Source: Patella vulgata (Eukaryota; Mollusca; Gastropoda; Patellidae). Taken from it: a DNA stretch of 64,000 nucleotides. The notes below the pieces were generated by a model. That model searched no databases. It was given only the letters and a program-made list of their open reading frames with translations, and was not told where the DNA came from. This document shows, piece by piece, positions 1 to 10,878 of this stretch. How positions within the stretch are numbered: the stretch's first letter is position 1; each line of letters begins with the position of its first letter. The translations under genes and the position numbers were made by a program. The stretch lies in the NCBI RefSeq assembly GCF_932274485.2, contig NC_065882.2, positions 81,184,767 to 81,248,766 of the forward strand, read 5' to 3'.

Positions 1-185
1 CCAAGAACTACTACTACCATAATTATCATTAAACAACTTAATACAAGTATATACCATACCATAATTATCATTAAACAATTTGATACAAGTATATACCATA
101 CCATTATTATCATTAAACAACTTAATAATAAACCATACCATTATTATCATTAAACAACTTACCTTAATACACCTTAATACAAAGT
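1..185. repeat. Minisatellite, ~46-bp unit
   Basis: About four degenerate copies of a unit containing 'attatcattaaacaactta'. The same unit occurs at 30608-30661 and 32797-32970, on both sides of the LINE. The first bases (ccaagaactactacta) equal the LINE 3' tail at 32785, so a second LINE copy may lie just left of the window. Confidence 0.85.
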
Positions 186-279
186 AAACACCCTAATTCT
201 TTGAACCCGACTGGACGGCCAAGATAATAACGTCTATATGCCGACCGGTTTTTTCGGCCAAGCTTGACGCATTAAGAAT

Positions 280-577
280 CCATTTTCCGTCGTGGTATCC
301 CCATGTCAGTGATACAGGACGTAGGGCCTGACAAGGACAGCTGTCTAGTTGTTCGGATGGGACGAAAAACTGAGGTCCCTTGTACACAATGGCCTCAGTT
401 TACATATTGGCGTGGACGTAAAAGATCCCTTGACAGTTGGAATTCGATATAAGAGTAGGCCGTAGTGCCGCTGTCGGGGCAAAATTTCCCTCATTGCACA
501 CTGTATGGCGTATGCCCGTCTTCATTAACCCAATTCGGAGCAGAACAGCAGGACGTTAAACCCCATTTCATTTCATT
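280..577 (+). mobile_element. SINE1, 5'-truncated
   Basis: Carries the SINE1 body and 3' end (gcaggacgttaaaccccattt then an ATTTC tail) but lacks the tRNA-like head. An 11-bp target-site duplication, gcattaagaat, flanks it (269-279 and 578-588), which fixes both ends. Confidence 0.9.
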
Positions 578-588
578 GCATTAAGAAT

Positions 589-990
589 TCCACTCTCAAC
601 ACGGTCGGGGGAGGGGGGTGGAGTGGGTGTCATTTACGGTATATATGCCATGGTTCAAAGGGTCACCTTAATACCAATAAATATCACCTTAATACAAATG
701 CATATCATACCTTAATTCGGCTGTGAGTCTAAATCAAGAATATCCATTAAATTATACCTATACTCTGACACAATCTGTACCAGGTTATATATCTAATTGT
801 ATGTTGAATCTGATCATCTATTTGTTATTGTTACTGGGTCATCGATCACGTGTTGAAGATTATCTACATTCTCATTGATATTTATTATCGCTGTGTCACT
901 ATAACATCGTGTTTGATATAAAATACTCGTGAACATTTTCCTCATTCGTATCGGCTGTCTATTTTACTTTCATTTTTGCCTATTGTTAGA
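589..990. other. No recognised gene or repeat
   Basis: AT-rich spacer with a short G-rich stretch near 605-630 and a few 'ccttaatac' motifs like the minisatellite. No ORF of interest. Confidence 0.5.
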
Positions 991-1250
991 GAGCGGGGTG
1001 TGTGCGCGTTAGATCATGAGGTCTGTCATTGGTTCAAGTGGTGTGGTTTCGATTACCAAGGAGTAGGATCGCCTCTCCAACCTCATAGATTTTCTCCTTG
1101 TTTCCTCCCACTGCTAAAGACCTCTACACGCAAGCCATTTACTGATTATAATTGAATCATATGTTAGTCCTGAAATGAACTAGTTTTTGTCGATTGGACG
1201 TTTAATTTTCTCTCTCTCTCTCTCTCTCCCTCCTCTCTCTCTCTCTCCCC
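991..1250 (+). mobile_element. SINE2 copy
   Basis: Degenerate SINE2: the tRNA-like head is eroded, the central block with 'cctcccactgctaaagacc' is clear, and the element ends in a TC-repeat tail. Confidence 0.85.
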
Positions 1251-1955
1251 CCCAAGCTACCACTCTATTTGACTTACACATCGCCACAACATATAAAGAT
1301 TATCACCAAGTATCAACCTCTGATTATCTTGTACACGTGAAATTTAAAGAATGTTTTATCAACACTAAATAACAAACCTCATCTCTCAACCCTCCGTGTT
1401 TCGAGATAAGAGATGGTGCTAGACAAATTAGAATTCAATATTGATGTTGTTATCTTATCATAGTGTCCAATATCTAAGACATATTGAATATATAAAATCA
1501 GTACAAGTTACGTGTATTCTGATGTTTTGGACGCCATTTTTATCACAAGACATTGCGGAAGTAATTAGTAATGGCTGATCCACAAAAGAGTAAATAATAA
1601 TTTAACAAAAAGAATGTGGAATGGACAAAACCGGTGTAAATTGGCTGTCATTGCAATATTTTTTGTTTTTAAATTGAATATAAATCATTTTATATACATG
1701 CATATTACATTAATATGTTTCGAATAATAGAACCAAGCGCCCTTTAATTTATGGATTGCTATAAGCACAAAAGACCCTAGCTACAATTAAACGTATCGTT
1801 AAACTGTGTTTAACGCTACAACTGATACAGTCTAAGACTCTTTTCGCAAGTTCAAATAGGTTCAAACGCACAATTGGCAACACATATCATTACAGTTTGT
1901 ATTGAAATAAGTAATTCTATCACAAATAGTGAAGACTGGACCACTAATTAGACCG
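1251..1955. other. AT-rich spacer, nothing recognised
   Basis: No coding frame, SINE or tandem repeat recognised. Also present in copy B. Confidence 0.5.
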
Positions 1956-2694
1956 GGAGCCCAGGGGGGGTCAACCTAGCTGAAAAGTGTACCAATTTTC
2001 TCCTATATGGTATCAATGTATGCATATCTGGTATCATCAGAATGTAAGTCTGCCGGGTTTCTGGTGGTGGGTGTGGTATTCCTTGCCCTAAATGCCACGA
2101 TAGCTCAAAAGTGTACCACATGAAAATCTTACTGCAGTGTACCATTCTACGCATCCTGGCACAATTTTTAATTTTTTGGAGCACAGGAACAGTGCCGACT
2201 AATCTATCCTAGTTGGGGGTCGTGTTATTTTGGGCGTGTCTGTTAGGGGCAACCCACCGCACAAACTGTCTGGCAGTGGTAATTCATGATTCCTGTGGTG
2301 GTACTGAACATTTCCAAAGCTGTTTTAGGTGGTACAGATTTGAGCTAATCTAGCCTAGCTTTGGTCTGAGAATTAGATAACTCTTGTCAGAGATACTCCA
2401 TCACTACAAATGTCTGGCAATTACACAGCTCTGTCAGGGGTACCCCACCACTAGAAATGTCTGTCTGAGTGTTTTTGTAATACCTGAAGATGTACGGTAC
2501 ATTGCTGTACGATTTTCATGTGGTACACTTTTGAGCTAATCTAGACTAGTTGGGGGCATGGCATTTTGGGCGTGGAATACCACACCAACCACCAGAAACC
2601 CAGCAGACTTACATTCTGATGATACCAGATATACATTGATATCATATAGGAGAAAATTGGTACACTTTTCAGCTAGGTTAACCCCCTGGGCTCC
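1956..2694. mobile_element. DNA element with ~190-bp terminal inverted repeats
   Basis: The left part (1956-2140) and right part (2505-2694) are reverse complements: both carry ggagcccaggggg at the tip, then 'tagctgaaaagtgtacc', 'cagaatgtaagtctgc' and 'tttctggtggt'. The core of about 360 bp has no ORF. Terminal repeats this long suggest a non-autonomous foldback- or Mutator-type element. No clear target-site duplication is seen at the chosen ends. Confidence 0.85.
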
Positions 2695-2817
2695 TGCTCT
2701 ATAATATAGTCCGAGCAGTTTTTCTTTGTGGTAATGCGTTCTACATTTTCAAAGCGATGTTTCTTATAATGCGAAAGCGGCCATGACACCGGTCAGTAAC
2801 TCCGAAATCAGCAAATA

Positions 2818-3040
2818 AATGAAATTAAATGGGGTTTAACGTCCAACTGTTCTACGCCGACTGGGGTAATGAAGACGGGCAAACGCGCTTTGAGGGAAAT
2901 TTTGCCCGGACTACTCTTACATCGAATTCAAACTTCCAAGGGATCTTTTACCTTCACGCCAATGTGTACACGGGACCTCTGTTTTTCGTCCATTGCCAGG
3001 CTCCCTTCCTGAACCACTGACAAGCGGGAACGACCCCGAA
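2818..3040 (-). mobile_element. SINE1 fragment
   Basis: Reverse-oriented SINE1 starting at the tail (gaaattaaatggggtttaac) with internal deletions; the tRNA-like head is absent. Confidence 0.85.
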
Positions 3041-3544
3041 AACAAATATGTCTGACTCTTTCACAGGTTTCATTGGTTTCCAATTTAATGGTCGACATCC
3101 GGGGGCGCAGCAAGTCAAAAGGATATTACATTGTCTAGTTCTTCTTGAAATAGATCTCTATCATTGGGAGGGGGGGGGGCGTGTGGTGTTGGTGGCTGGG
3201 GGTATATTATATCGCATAAAAACATATTTTCTCCAATTTCTTTGACTTCTATCCATTTAATCCCTAACTGTGAAACTGTTTAACAATTTCAAACAATTAG
3301 GCATACATTTTCTGGCGATCAACTATTAAATTATATCTTGACATCATCAGGTGTATGGTTGGATGTTTGGAGAAATTGGCTTGGATCGTTCCTTGTATGA
3401 TACAATATCAAATGATATTACATGTTCATAGAGACTTACGGCGGATCGTTTATCGAAATAACTTGTCTTTAGGTCATTTGGGTAGCCTTATTATTCCGGA
3501 GAATTTAGGGATCGATTGCGGGGACCCACTTGTCGAGCGAATCA
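3041..3544. other. Spacer, possible upstream LINE remnant
   Basis: Contains a G homopolymer near 3170. A short open frame at 3355-3555 is unrecognised; it may be decayed sequence upstream of the LINE C-terminal fragment that follows. Confidence 0.35.
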
Positions 3545-3807
3545 CCGAGAATTGAATTAGAACCTATTTAATTCGCATACTGTTGCTAATCACGGGCTAC
3601 AGCCACCTAAAAATAAATCACACATTCCAAGGACATGTTGCCGACAGCCCCGCATGCCTCCGCTGTCATATATTTGAAGATCCCGATCATTGCCTTCTGC
3701 GATGTTCCTTACATTCAAATGCACGAACAGAAACAATAGATAAATTACAACATGATTTTAAAACTATAAACTGCCTTTTATTCGGCTCTACAACCTACAG
3801 TCTTTAA
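3545..3807 (+). pseudogene. LINE ORF2 C-terminal fragment with zinc knuckle
   Basis: The frame reads LLITGYSHLK, then CLRCHIFEDPDHCLLRC. This is the C-x2-C-x7-H-x4-C knuckle after a TGH-type motif that many non-LTR retrotransposons carry downstream of the RT. Only this terminal piece remains, 5'-truncated. The AT-rich stretch after the stop codon probably includes its 3' UTR. The clade is not resolvable. Copy B carries the same fragment at 36315-36577. Confidence 0.6.
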
Positions 3808-4553
3808 TCATGTCCACAAGTTTATAGATATGTCAAACACATTTTAATCTCGATCAAATAATACTTTATCGTCTATTTTATGTATAATATTGGCTAGTCT
3901 CTCTAATGTTGCCTATTAGTTAAAAACCTCGTACTATGGTTGTATATGTATAATTATTTACTACTATATATACTGTACATTTTCACCAATTGTATTATAT
4001 CTATATAATATGTATGTGTTTGCCATTTTAACTATGTATATACAACCATTTTGCATTAATAATATATATATATATATACAAATTATTTAGGGAGGGTTTT
4101 TTTTACATAGACTAAGTCTGTTCCCCAATCCCATTCAAACAACCTGAATAAAAATATTGTTTTAAAAAAAAGTTAAAAAAAAATAAATCACATTTACCCC
4201 CCCCCCTCCCTCACATACACACACCACAAACTTCAAACTGGTATTAAAATTAACACTATAACATTGCTCATTTATTTCAATATACATTATTACAGTTAGA
4301 ATCGGAAACATCTATCCGGAACATTGACACAAATAAACCTCTCTTACTTGAGAAACGGGGAATCAATTAAACGATAGTTCCGTTAGATCTTAGAAATTCA
4401 CAATGTTGATCAGATAAGTGTGGATGTAGAAACTGGTATTAATGAGAGTATTTACCGTACACCAGGATAGTACGTAAAATGGGAAACCCGTTGATGATTA
4501 ATGTCGTGTATATATAATTTAACCTCTTGATATTTTCTTCCTTGTTCGTCATG
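3808..4553. other. AT-rich non-coding stretch
   Basis: Holds a TA dinucleotide run near 4063-4078, an A-rich run near 4165-4185 and a C run near 4198. The first part is probably LINE 3' UTR. No gene seen. Confidence 0.5.
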
Positions 4554-4835
4554 AGGGGGGTTGGGTGGCTCAATGGTTAGCGTGCGCGCGCTGTATCATA
4601 AAGTCTGTCATTGAGTCGACTGGCGTGGTTTCGAATCCCCGGGTGTACGTGACAAGGAGTAGGGTCGCCTGTCCAACCTCGTGGGTTTTCGCCTGGTTCT
4701 CCAGTTTCCTCCCACTGCTAAAGACCCCTATGCGCAGGCGAATTATTGAAATAAAATTAAACCATATGTTAGTCCCGAAATGACCTAGTTGTGTCGAGTG
4801 GACGTTAAACCCATTTCTCTCTCTCTCTCTGTCTC
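4554..4835 (+). mobile_element. SINE2, full length
   Basis: Reference copy. The tRNA-like head has an A box (tggctcaatggttagcg) and B box (gtttcgaatcccc). Then comes the central block cctcccactgctaaagacc, then 'gtcgagtggacgttaaaccc' and a TC-repeat tail. The 11-bp target-site duplication tgttcgtcatg lies at 4543-4553 and 4836-4846. Confidence 0.95.
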
Positions 4836-4918
4836 TGTTCGTCATGCACGTCAGAACATAATGCAAGAAAGCCAATAGGCCCACACAGCAGGTTTGTCTC
4901 AAACAAGCTGTCACTTGC

Positions 4919-5060
4919 TAGGCCCTCCGTCCTGCATCATTGACAATGGGGAACCAAAACGAAAAATCCCGACGATCTTTCTCGGCTAAACCAGGATCGA
5001 GCACGGGACCTCTATGTTAGCAAGGCAGCGACTTACTAGCTGAACCACCGGGGTTCACCT
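4919..5060 (-). mobile_element. SINE1 head fragment
   Basis: Reverse complement of the SINE1 5' half: 'gatctttctcggctaaacc', 'ggatcgagcac' (B box) and 'gaaccaccggggttc'. The 3' half is missing. Confidence 0.7.
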
Positions 5061-5183
5061 TATTAAAATGAAGAGACCAGAAGCTCTAGTTGTCATAAAT
5101 TGTTACAAATAAAAGAGAGGATTGAATGAAGCTATACCAATCATGTGTGTGTGTGTATAATATCCATGTTGGCACGCCACGGT

Positions 5184-5780
5184 TAGTTAGTGTTAGTTGT
5201 ATTTTACGTCCGCTTCCACCGAGGTGATATCGCAGACAATGACGTGTTATGTGTACAAGGTGCATTAATTTACAATGTGATTAGTGAGAAATATTAGGAT
5301 GGTTAGGTTTTCATATATATGTACATAGGACAATAAACAACAGTAGGATAACATGTGCAAAGGACGAAACAGGTGCCAGTAGACATTTACAAACATGCGA
5401 TTTGACGGAACAGACATGGACAAAGACGGACATTTTAACAGACATAGACATATTATGTACATATATATATATTTTGGGTCGATTGGGTTGGTCTGGTCGT
5501 TCTGTCCGGTAGAATGGCAGGGCGGTGCAACTCTACCTTGGGGCTTTGTTGGTGAGTTTGAGTCCTGGTCCATTTTTCCTTCCATTTGGGTATGTTGTCC
5601 GGTATGGTAGCGTTTTTACATCTTTATTTATGTTATTCATTCCTTTTATTGTTGGTTCTCTGAAGGAAGAATCCAGCATCTGAAAAAGAAAGCTAGAGAA
5701 AAGAGAGTATCTGATCTTACTGTGATTTTTGGTTATTTCGTCTAGTAAGGCTTCGTGGGGGGGGGGAATCATTTTAAACT
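5184..5780 (-). mobile_element. 5'-truncated LINE insertion unique to copy A
   Basis: On the minus strand it ends in 'tgtctgcgatatcacc', 'ggaagcggacgt' and a short aactaac repeat, the same 3' end as the LINE at 32784. Copy B has the uninterrupted target 'acggtggctcagtatgtaag', so the 597 bp were inserted here with loss of about 5 target bases. The minus-strand frame at 5533-5772 may be a remnant of LINE coding sequence but has no motif I can name. Confidence 0.85.
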
Positions 5781-5935
5781 AGTATGTAAGACATAGAAGA
5801 CTCACTATCCAAGAGATACCGGGCTCGATCCCGGTGATGGCCACGAAAGGTCCTCGGAATTTGTCGGTGGTGCAGGAAAGGTGGTCTGGAAAGGAAGCGT
5901 GTCTAATCCCTTGGATGAAAATGAAGTGAAATGAA
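5781..5935 (+). mobile_element. SINE1-like tRNA-derived head (interrupted)
   Basis: Contains the B box gggctcgatcccggt and 'ggccacgaaaggtcctcgg'. In copy B the head is intact from gccacggtggctcag (37945). Here the LINE insertion has split it. Confidence 0.75.
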
Positions 5936-6095
5936 ATGAATAGGGTTTTATGACACGTCACCTGCAACCAAGCTATATTGCACTAAACATGTGGCGAATT
6001 TAACGAGACAAATTAACACATTATCACAGAAATGTATTCATATATGTAAATAAAAACAAATATCACAGAAAGTATAATTAAAACTAAACATATCA
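5936..6095 (-). repeat. Dispersed element X
   Basis: Minus-strand 3' end reads 'gacgtgtcataaaacccta' then an ATTTC tail, a SINE-like end. Related copies are at 7968-8118, 14140-14325 and in copy B. Confidence 0.7.
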
Positions 6096-6132
6096 AATCC
6101 TTTACATATATATATATTTAAAACATAATATT

Positions 6133-6441
6133 AAATGAAATGGGGTATAACGTCCTTCTGTTTTGCTCTGAACTGGGCTAATGAAGACGGGCATACAGTG
6201 TGCTACGAGGGAAATTATGCCCGGACAGCGGTACTACGGCCTACTCTTATATCGAATTCCAACTGTCAAGGGATCCTTTTCGTGCACGTCAATGTGTACA
6301 CGGGACCTCGGTTTTTCGTCCCATCCGAATGACTAGACAGCTGTCCTAGTCAGGCCCTGACAAGGGGGAACCACGCCGGAAAATCTGGATGAACTTTCTC
6401 GGCCAATGCTAGCGAGCCAGCGTCTTACCCACCGTGATCCC
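6133..6441 (-). mobile_element. SINE1 copy, internal gaps
   Basis: Nearly complete body. The section that encodes the B box is deleted, so 'ggccaatgctagcgagccag' runs directly on. Confidence 0.9.
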
Positions 6442-6743
6442 TTACTAGACAAGGACATATAAAGCATGATAAAAAAATAAAATACAGTAATTGCTCTATC
6501 TGAAGGAGCTAAATTGCTAATATTTGGGACCTAGAAATTGACACAAATGGGTCGCAATTCATATAATAATGTAATATAAATGTATATAAACTGATTTACA
6601 TTCAATCATTTCAGTTTTAACTGTAATTTCTAATCATTTATGTTCGACGAAATACGCCAGAAGTCTCAATCGAATGGCAATCTCTAGCGTCTGGTTATTG
6701 CAGTTTACACAGATAGTATTTATTGCACATGCTCTCCAGAGAA

Positions 6744-7150
6744 TGGGGGGGGGGTGGCCTAGTGGTCTAGAGTGCCGCACTTCGACCGCTAGCTGGCCGG
6801 TCACCTCAATCGAATGACAATCTCTAGCGTCTGGATATTCCAGTCTACAGAGTATTTATTACGCATGCTCTGCAGAAAATGGGGGGTAGGGATGGCCTAG
6901 TTGTCTAGAATGCCGCGCTTCGACCTCTAGCTGGCCGGTCACCTCTGGATTGCGGCTGTGGTTTCCATCCCTGGTGTGAGCGTATGTGGCTTGGAAATAG
7001 GGGCGCCTTCTCAACCTCGTGAGTTTACCCGGTTTCCTCCCACAGGAAAGACCCCTGTGGGTGCGCTGAGATAATACAAATGAAAAATAAGACTTGTCTG
7101 CGATATTACCTTCGATGGAAGCGGACGTTAAACACTAAGAACAACAACAA
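6744..7150 (+). mobile_element. SINE3, with internal tandem duplication
   Basis: The head has an A-box-like tggcctagtggtctagag; the B box is degenerate. The centre has cggtttcctcccacaggaaa. The 3' end reads tgtctgcgatattacc, ggaagcggacgttaaacac and an AAC-rich tail, matching the LINE tail at 32740-32784. The head plus target flank is present twice (~141-bp tandem duplication). Confidence 0.85.
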
Positions 7151-7235
7151 ATGGCACCGAAACGCATTATGATACACGATTCGTGTATCAGTAGTAAAAA
7201 GTTTATTTTGTTTTAAATATTGGATATCGGAAGCC

Positions 7236-7599
7236 CAATCTGATTAAAATACAGATCTAAATTTCATTTCGTTTTTTATACTTTCAATGTCCTACACTAC
7301 ATGAAGGTCTGACCTGTTGTACTGGGAGGTCGCGACAGGGGTCATACGAGTGGCTTTCTACCCTATGACGTCAGACATTGATTAATCAATCATCGTTGAC
7401 GTTTCTACGGGTTTCCCCATGGTTCCGTGCAGAGTACCTCAAGAACTCGCCGTAACAGACCGTTTCATTGGCTAATTCCTCAACCAGAACGCCTGTTATA
7501 TAACAACTCTTCCAGATCCTAGTGCTCTGAAGACAAGTAAAACGAAATTTTGAACTATAAAAAACGAAACGAAATAGGATCTGTGTTTTAATCAGATTG
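7236..7599 (+). mobile_element. MITE, Mutator-type (copy 1)
   Basis: 364 bp with terminal inverted repeats of roughly 45 imperfect bases beginning CAATCTGATTAAAA. The 9-bp flanks tcggaagcc and tcagaatcc are a decayed target-site duplication. The homologous site at 23580-23590 has a single uninterrupted tcagaaggc. No ORF. Confidence 0.9.
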
Positions 7600-7690
7600 T
7601 CAGAATCCCATCTTTTCTCGGTAAGATCCCAACATCAATGTTGATTTAATTGTATTGAGTTAGAGACTTAGCTACTTTAAATAACATTTA

Positions 7691-7967
7691 TCTATGTATT
7701 TATATAAATTATGTCTAGTAGCCAAGAACATATATATCCATATATATAATATAATATAAGTAAAGCATGATAAAAACACTAAATACAATAATTACTAGTT
7801 AATCTATTGAAGTAGTATTAATATTTATACTTATATAAATTATGTTTAGTAAGCAATGGTACATATACCCCCCCCCCCCCATTAAAAATAAACTATGTGT
7901 CATCTATATACAAACTAAAAATAAAAGATCAAGAATTTTGAATATTTTATTTCATCAAAAAGGAATG
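7691..7967. other. AT-rich spacer
   Basis: Contains 'tatataaattatgtctagta' and a second similar block about 130 bp on, plus a C homopolymer at 7869-7880. No gene. Confidence 0.5.
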
Positions 7968-8118
7968 AATGAATGAAATAGAGTTTTATGGCACGTCAGC
8001 TCCAACCGGGATATATGGCACCAAACATATGGTGAATAGTATAAGACAAATTAAAAGATATCACATAATGTGTTCATGTACACAAATAAAAACAAATATC
8101 ACAGTATATTAAATAATT
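7968..8118 (-). repeat. Dispersed element X
   Basis: Second copy in the duplicated block. It starts with an AATG-rich tail (ggaatgaatgaatgaaata). Confidence 0.7.
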
Positions 8119-8827
8119 TCAACAAGGTGGGATATTGATTGCTTTTAATGATTAGTTTACTTTAATGTATTTAATAAACTGGTTAGATCTGTGACAAGGT
8201 CATCATTGTGTATTTAAAGAATAACAATGTTGGATCTAGGTGGGGGGCACTTGCCATACCCCCCCCCCCCCACAACCCTCATAACATAATACAGTTGCCC
8301 CCTTATTATGCATGTGTTACATATAAAATCAACTAACGACAGAATGGCGAAACAGTTGCTGTCTATTCTTGTGAGTGTTTGATAGTCAGTTTTAAGACAA
8401 ACTTGCCTCTCGCATCGCAAATATGACAGGATATAGTAATTGTCAGTCATGTTCAGTCACCAATAGCTCGTTATAAAGATAAACGCGCTGACACAATCTT
8501 CACACTGTGCTGATATAAACGACTGTGTTGGTATCAACAATACTGTACTGATATAAAAGCTGTCTACAGTCTTCACACCGTGCTGTTATAAACAGAAAGT
8601 TTAAGGTAAATATGATACAAGTAATTAATGATATTTGAATTTCAAGGGATCTAAAAAAATAAACCAACATCTCGGTTATTTTGAGACTAAAATATGATAT
8701 TCTATGGTTATATTGCAATGCGAAATAGGAAACAACGTTTCATGCTGTTCTTGGAATTCCCGCTGTCATAGATTCCTATACAGTTTGAACCAGTGATCAC
8801 TCTTGGTTTCATTTTTTTTCCGCCAAA
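8119..8827. other. Spacer at the end of copy A
   Basis: Contains a C run near 8260 and two short repeats of 'cttcacactgtgctgatata' type near 8497-8590. No coding evidence. Confidence 0.5.
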
Positions 8828-8831
8828 GAAA

Positions 8832-8935
8832 GGAAATTGGAATCGCCTGGTCAGTGATGCAGGATGGAGCGCAAGTGACGGTCATCTAGTTATTCGGATT
8901 GGACGAAAAACCTAGATTCGGTGTACTCACTGTAA
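8832..8935 (+). mobile_element. SINE1 fragment
   Basis: Middle of SINE1 only (gtcagtgatgcaggatgg, ggacgaaaaacc). It begins at the duplication breakpoint, so the breakpoint may lie at a SINE. Confidence 0.75.
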
Positions 8936-8943
8936 ATCAAACG

Positions 8944-9116
8944 CGACTTCTAACTTAAAGATACATTATGTAAGATTTAGATAAATAGCTAGCCATTCTT
9001 GTTATAATAGTTCGAAAATAGATAATGTGAAATGACGTGTGCAATAATTTCAACCACCGTACTGGTTGTTCGAAGCCAAATGTCGCTCCTTCATTTTTAG
9101 CTTAAATCAAAATATG
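8944..9116 (+). repeat. Dispersed element V
   Basis: Shares 'taatagttcgaaaatagata' and 'gcttaaatcaaaatatggc' with the reverse complement of 16222-16412; a weaker copy is at 25112-25205. Confidence 0.7.
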
Positions 9117-9262
9117 GCTGGCTTGTTAATCGGGAGGTACCGGGTTCGATCCCGGTTATGGCTGAGAAAGTTCCTCAGGATTACCGGTGTGGTTTCTCCT
9201 TGCGATGCAGGACGGGGCATCTGACAACGGACATTCATCTAGTTATTCGGATTGGCAAGGGC
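9117..9262 (+). mobile_element. SINE1 head fragment
   Basis: B box gggttcgatcccggtt followed by 'ggctgagaaagttcctcagg'. Truncated before the tail, then poly-T and poly-G runs near 9280-9305. Confidence 0.75.
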
Positions 9263-9469
9263 GTGGATTTGTCATAACTTTTTTTTTTTTGGGGGGGGGG
9301 GGGGAGGGGGACGGACGAACTCTGGAACCTGGAACATTTCATTACCAAACGAAACAAATTATTACGAACAGTTTACTGTACCAGTGTTATGTCGATGAAG
9401 GCTGTAACTAGGGGTAATATGATGACAATATGGAAAAATTGACTACCTACATCAAAGCTGCATAAATAT

Positions 9470-9801
9470 ATGAAGTTAAGTGAATCGTTCTACGATCAAG
9501 ACTGTTCTCTTTGAATATCTTGGCGGCATGAAGGGGGTCATTATGCACCGCACACGCCCTCATGTGGTTCAGTCGGTTTTGCGTCATGGAGTTGCGCAGC
9601 CAAGTTTTGATCGGCGCAGAATGCTGAAGGATCGCTCAACTGAGCAGGAACTAGCACGGTACAGCAGTGTGAGATGAGAAGAGCTTTGACAGAAGGGAAC
9701 ATCTGCCTCACTTCAGGTGACATAATGAGGAACGCTTCATGCACAAGTGAAATGGATTTGGCCGAAAACTGGCGCTTGAAGAATGGCAATTCTTGTTCCA
9801 T
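9470..9801 (-). pseudogene. hAT transposase C-terminal remnant
   Basis: One frame gives EVRQMFPSVKALL (residues ~30-42 of the open stretch). A second frame downstream gives KTWLRNSMTQNRLNHMRA, and between them lie traces of the ERSFSxLRR motif. This order (LL, ERSFS-LRR-K, LRxxMxxxRLNxLxxxxV) is the hAT C-terminal dimerisation region. At least one frameshift separates the pieces and the DDE part is absent, so it is a dead fragment. Confidence 0.75.
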
Positions 9802-9879
9802 GTCCTGATTGAGTTTCAGATACGTAGAAACAAGCTCACCATCATGTGGATATAAACCTGAAAATCTGTCCTGGCGATC

Positions 9880-9980
9880 AAAATCATGGGGGGGGGGGAC
9901 AGAGACCTATTCGTCCCCCCCCCCCCTTCACATTCTAAGGGAGGGGACGCGTTCCCCCGCCCCCCCCCCCCCAAACCCAC
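9880..9980. repeat. G and C homopolymer cluster
   Basis: Runs of G (~9889) and C (~9915, ~9960) with pyrimidine-rich spacers. The short open frame across it is a composition artefact. Confidence 0.6.
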
Positions 9981-10019
9981 GCCCATGCGGATTTGGCGAA
10001 CAACCGAGATTCAGTGAAC

Positions 10020-10183
10020 ACTTTGAGATGAACGTTAAAGAACCCTTTTGGAATTCGTATTAAGAGTAAGTCGTAGTGCCGCTGTCCAGGCAAGATTTCC
10101 CTCATAGCACACTACATGACTATAATGCCCGTCTTAATTAGCCCTGATGGAGCAGACAAGTTGGACGTTAAACCCCATTTCAT
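10020..10183 (+). mobile_element. SINE1 3' half
   Basis: Runs from 'acgttaaagaaccc' to 'gacgttaaaccccatttcatt'. The 5' half is missing. Confidence 0.85.
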
Positions 10184-10292
10184 TATTGCGTCAATAATAG
10201 AATTTCTGATTTCATGAAATTTCATGTGATGATTTGTTTTGTGGGGTAGTGTTTTATAGGTTGTTCTCTATTGCATGACAATCCATTCAGGA

Positions 10293-10728
10293 TTACATAT
10301 AAACGTATTTAGAGTATCGGTCATTATTCCCGGTAGTTTAGATATACACGTATTTAGAGTATCGGTTATTATTCCAGGTAGTTTAGATATACACGTATTT
10401 AGAGTATCGGTCATTATTCCAGGTAGTTTAGCTATACACGTATTTAGAGTATCGGTCATTATTCCCGGTAGTTTACATATACACGTATTTAGAGTATCGG
10501 TCATTATTCCCGGTAGTTTAGCTATACGCGTATTTAGAGTCTAGGTCATTATTCCCGGTAGTTTAGATAAACACGTACTTAAAGTCTAGGTTATTATTCC
10601 CTTGTTTAGATATACACGTATTTAGAGAATCGGTCATTATTCCCGGTAGTTTAGATATACACGTATTTAGAGTATCTGTCATTATTCCCGGTAGTTTAGA
10701 TATACACGTATTTAGAGTCTCGATCATG
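10293..10728. repeat. Tandem array, 45-bp unit, about 10 copies
   Basis: The unit contains 'cacgtatttagagtatcgg' and 'attattcccggtagttta'. Because 45 is a multiple of 3, both strands stay open and give 15-residue repeats (e.g. MTDTLNTCISKLPGI). No signal, start context or homology supports translation. Confidence 0.95.
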
Positions 10729-10794
10729 TATCATATCACTTTAGCTTAGTTTGAAATATTTGAAGTGTAAACTGGAAATGCCATCAGATTTTAC

Positions 10795-10878
10795 GTCCAC
10801 GCCAGTTCCCCTGTTCGTGAATACCTCAGGTTAGGAGCAGAAAAGTAGGACGTTAAACTCCATTTCATTTCATTTCAT
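10795..10878 (+). mobile_element. SINE1 3' tail
   Basis: Only 'gcagaaaagtaggacgttaa' and the ATTTC repeat remain. Confidence 0.75.

Larger units (their letters stand above)
6480..7690 (+). repeat. Dispersed element Z, carrying two later insertions
   Basis: Matches the reverse complement of 23473-23975 along its length once the SINE3 (6744-7150) and MITE (7236-7599) are removed. It holds a perfect 21-bp palindrome (tgatacacgattcgtgtatca) near 7170. Bases 6665-6805 are tandemly duplicated as 6806-6950, spanning the flank and the SINE3 head. Confidence 0.8.
1..8827. repeat. Direct segmental duplication, copy A
   Basis: Bases 1-8827 match 32785-41004 in the same orientation almost base for base, with scattered substitutions and small indels (about 1% by eye). 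The match starts at or before base 1, so the left edge is not visible. It ends at 'ccgccaaa', after which the copies diverge. The main difference is a 597-bp LINE insertion present only in copy A (5184-5780). Homopolymer and TC-repeat lengths also differ. It could be a true duplication or two haplotypes placed in series by the assembler. Confidence 0.95.

Noticed and set aside
10293-10728. Regular 45-bp repeats that could suggest a CRISPR array or a repeat protein
   Set aside because: There are no unique spacers, and the units adjoin directly. Both strands are open only because the unit length is a multiple of three.
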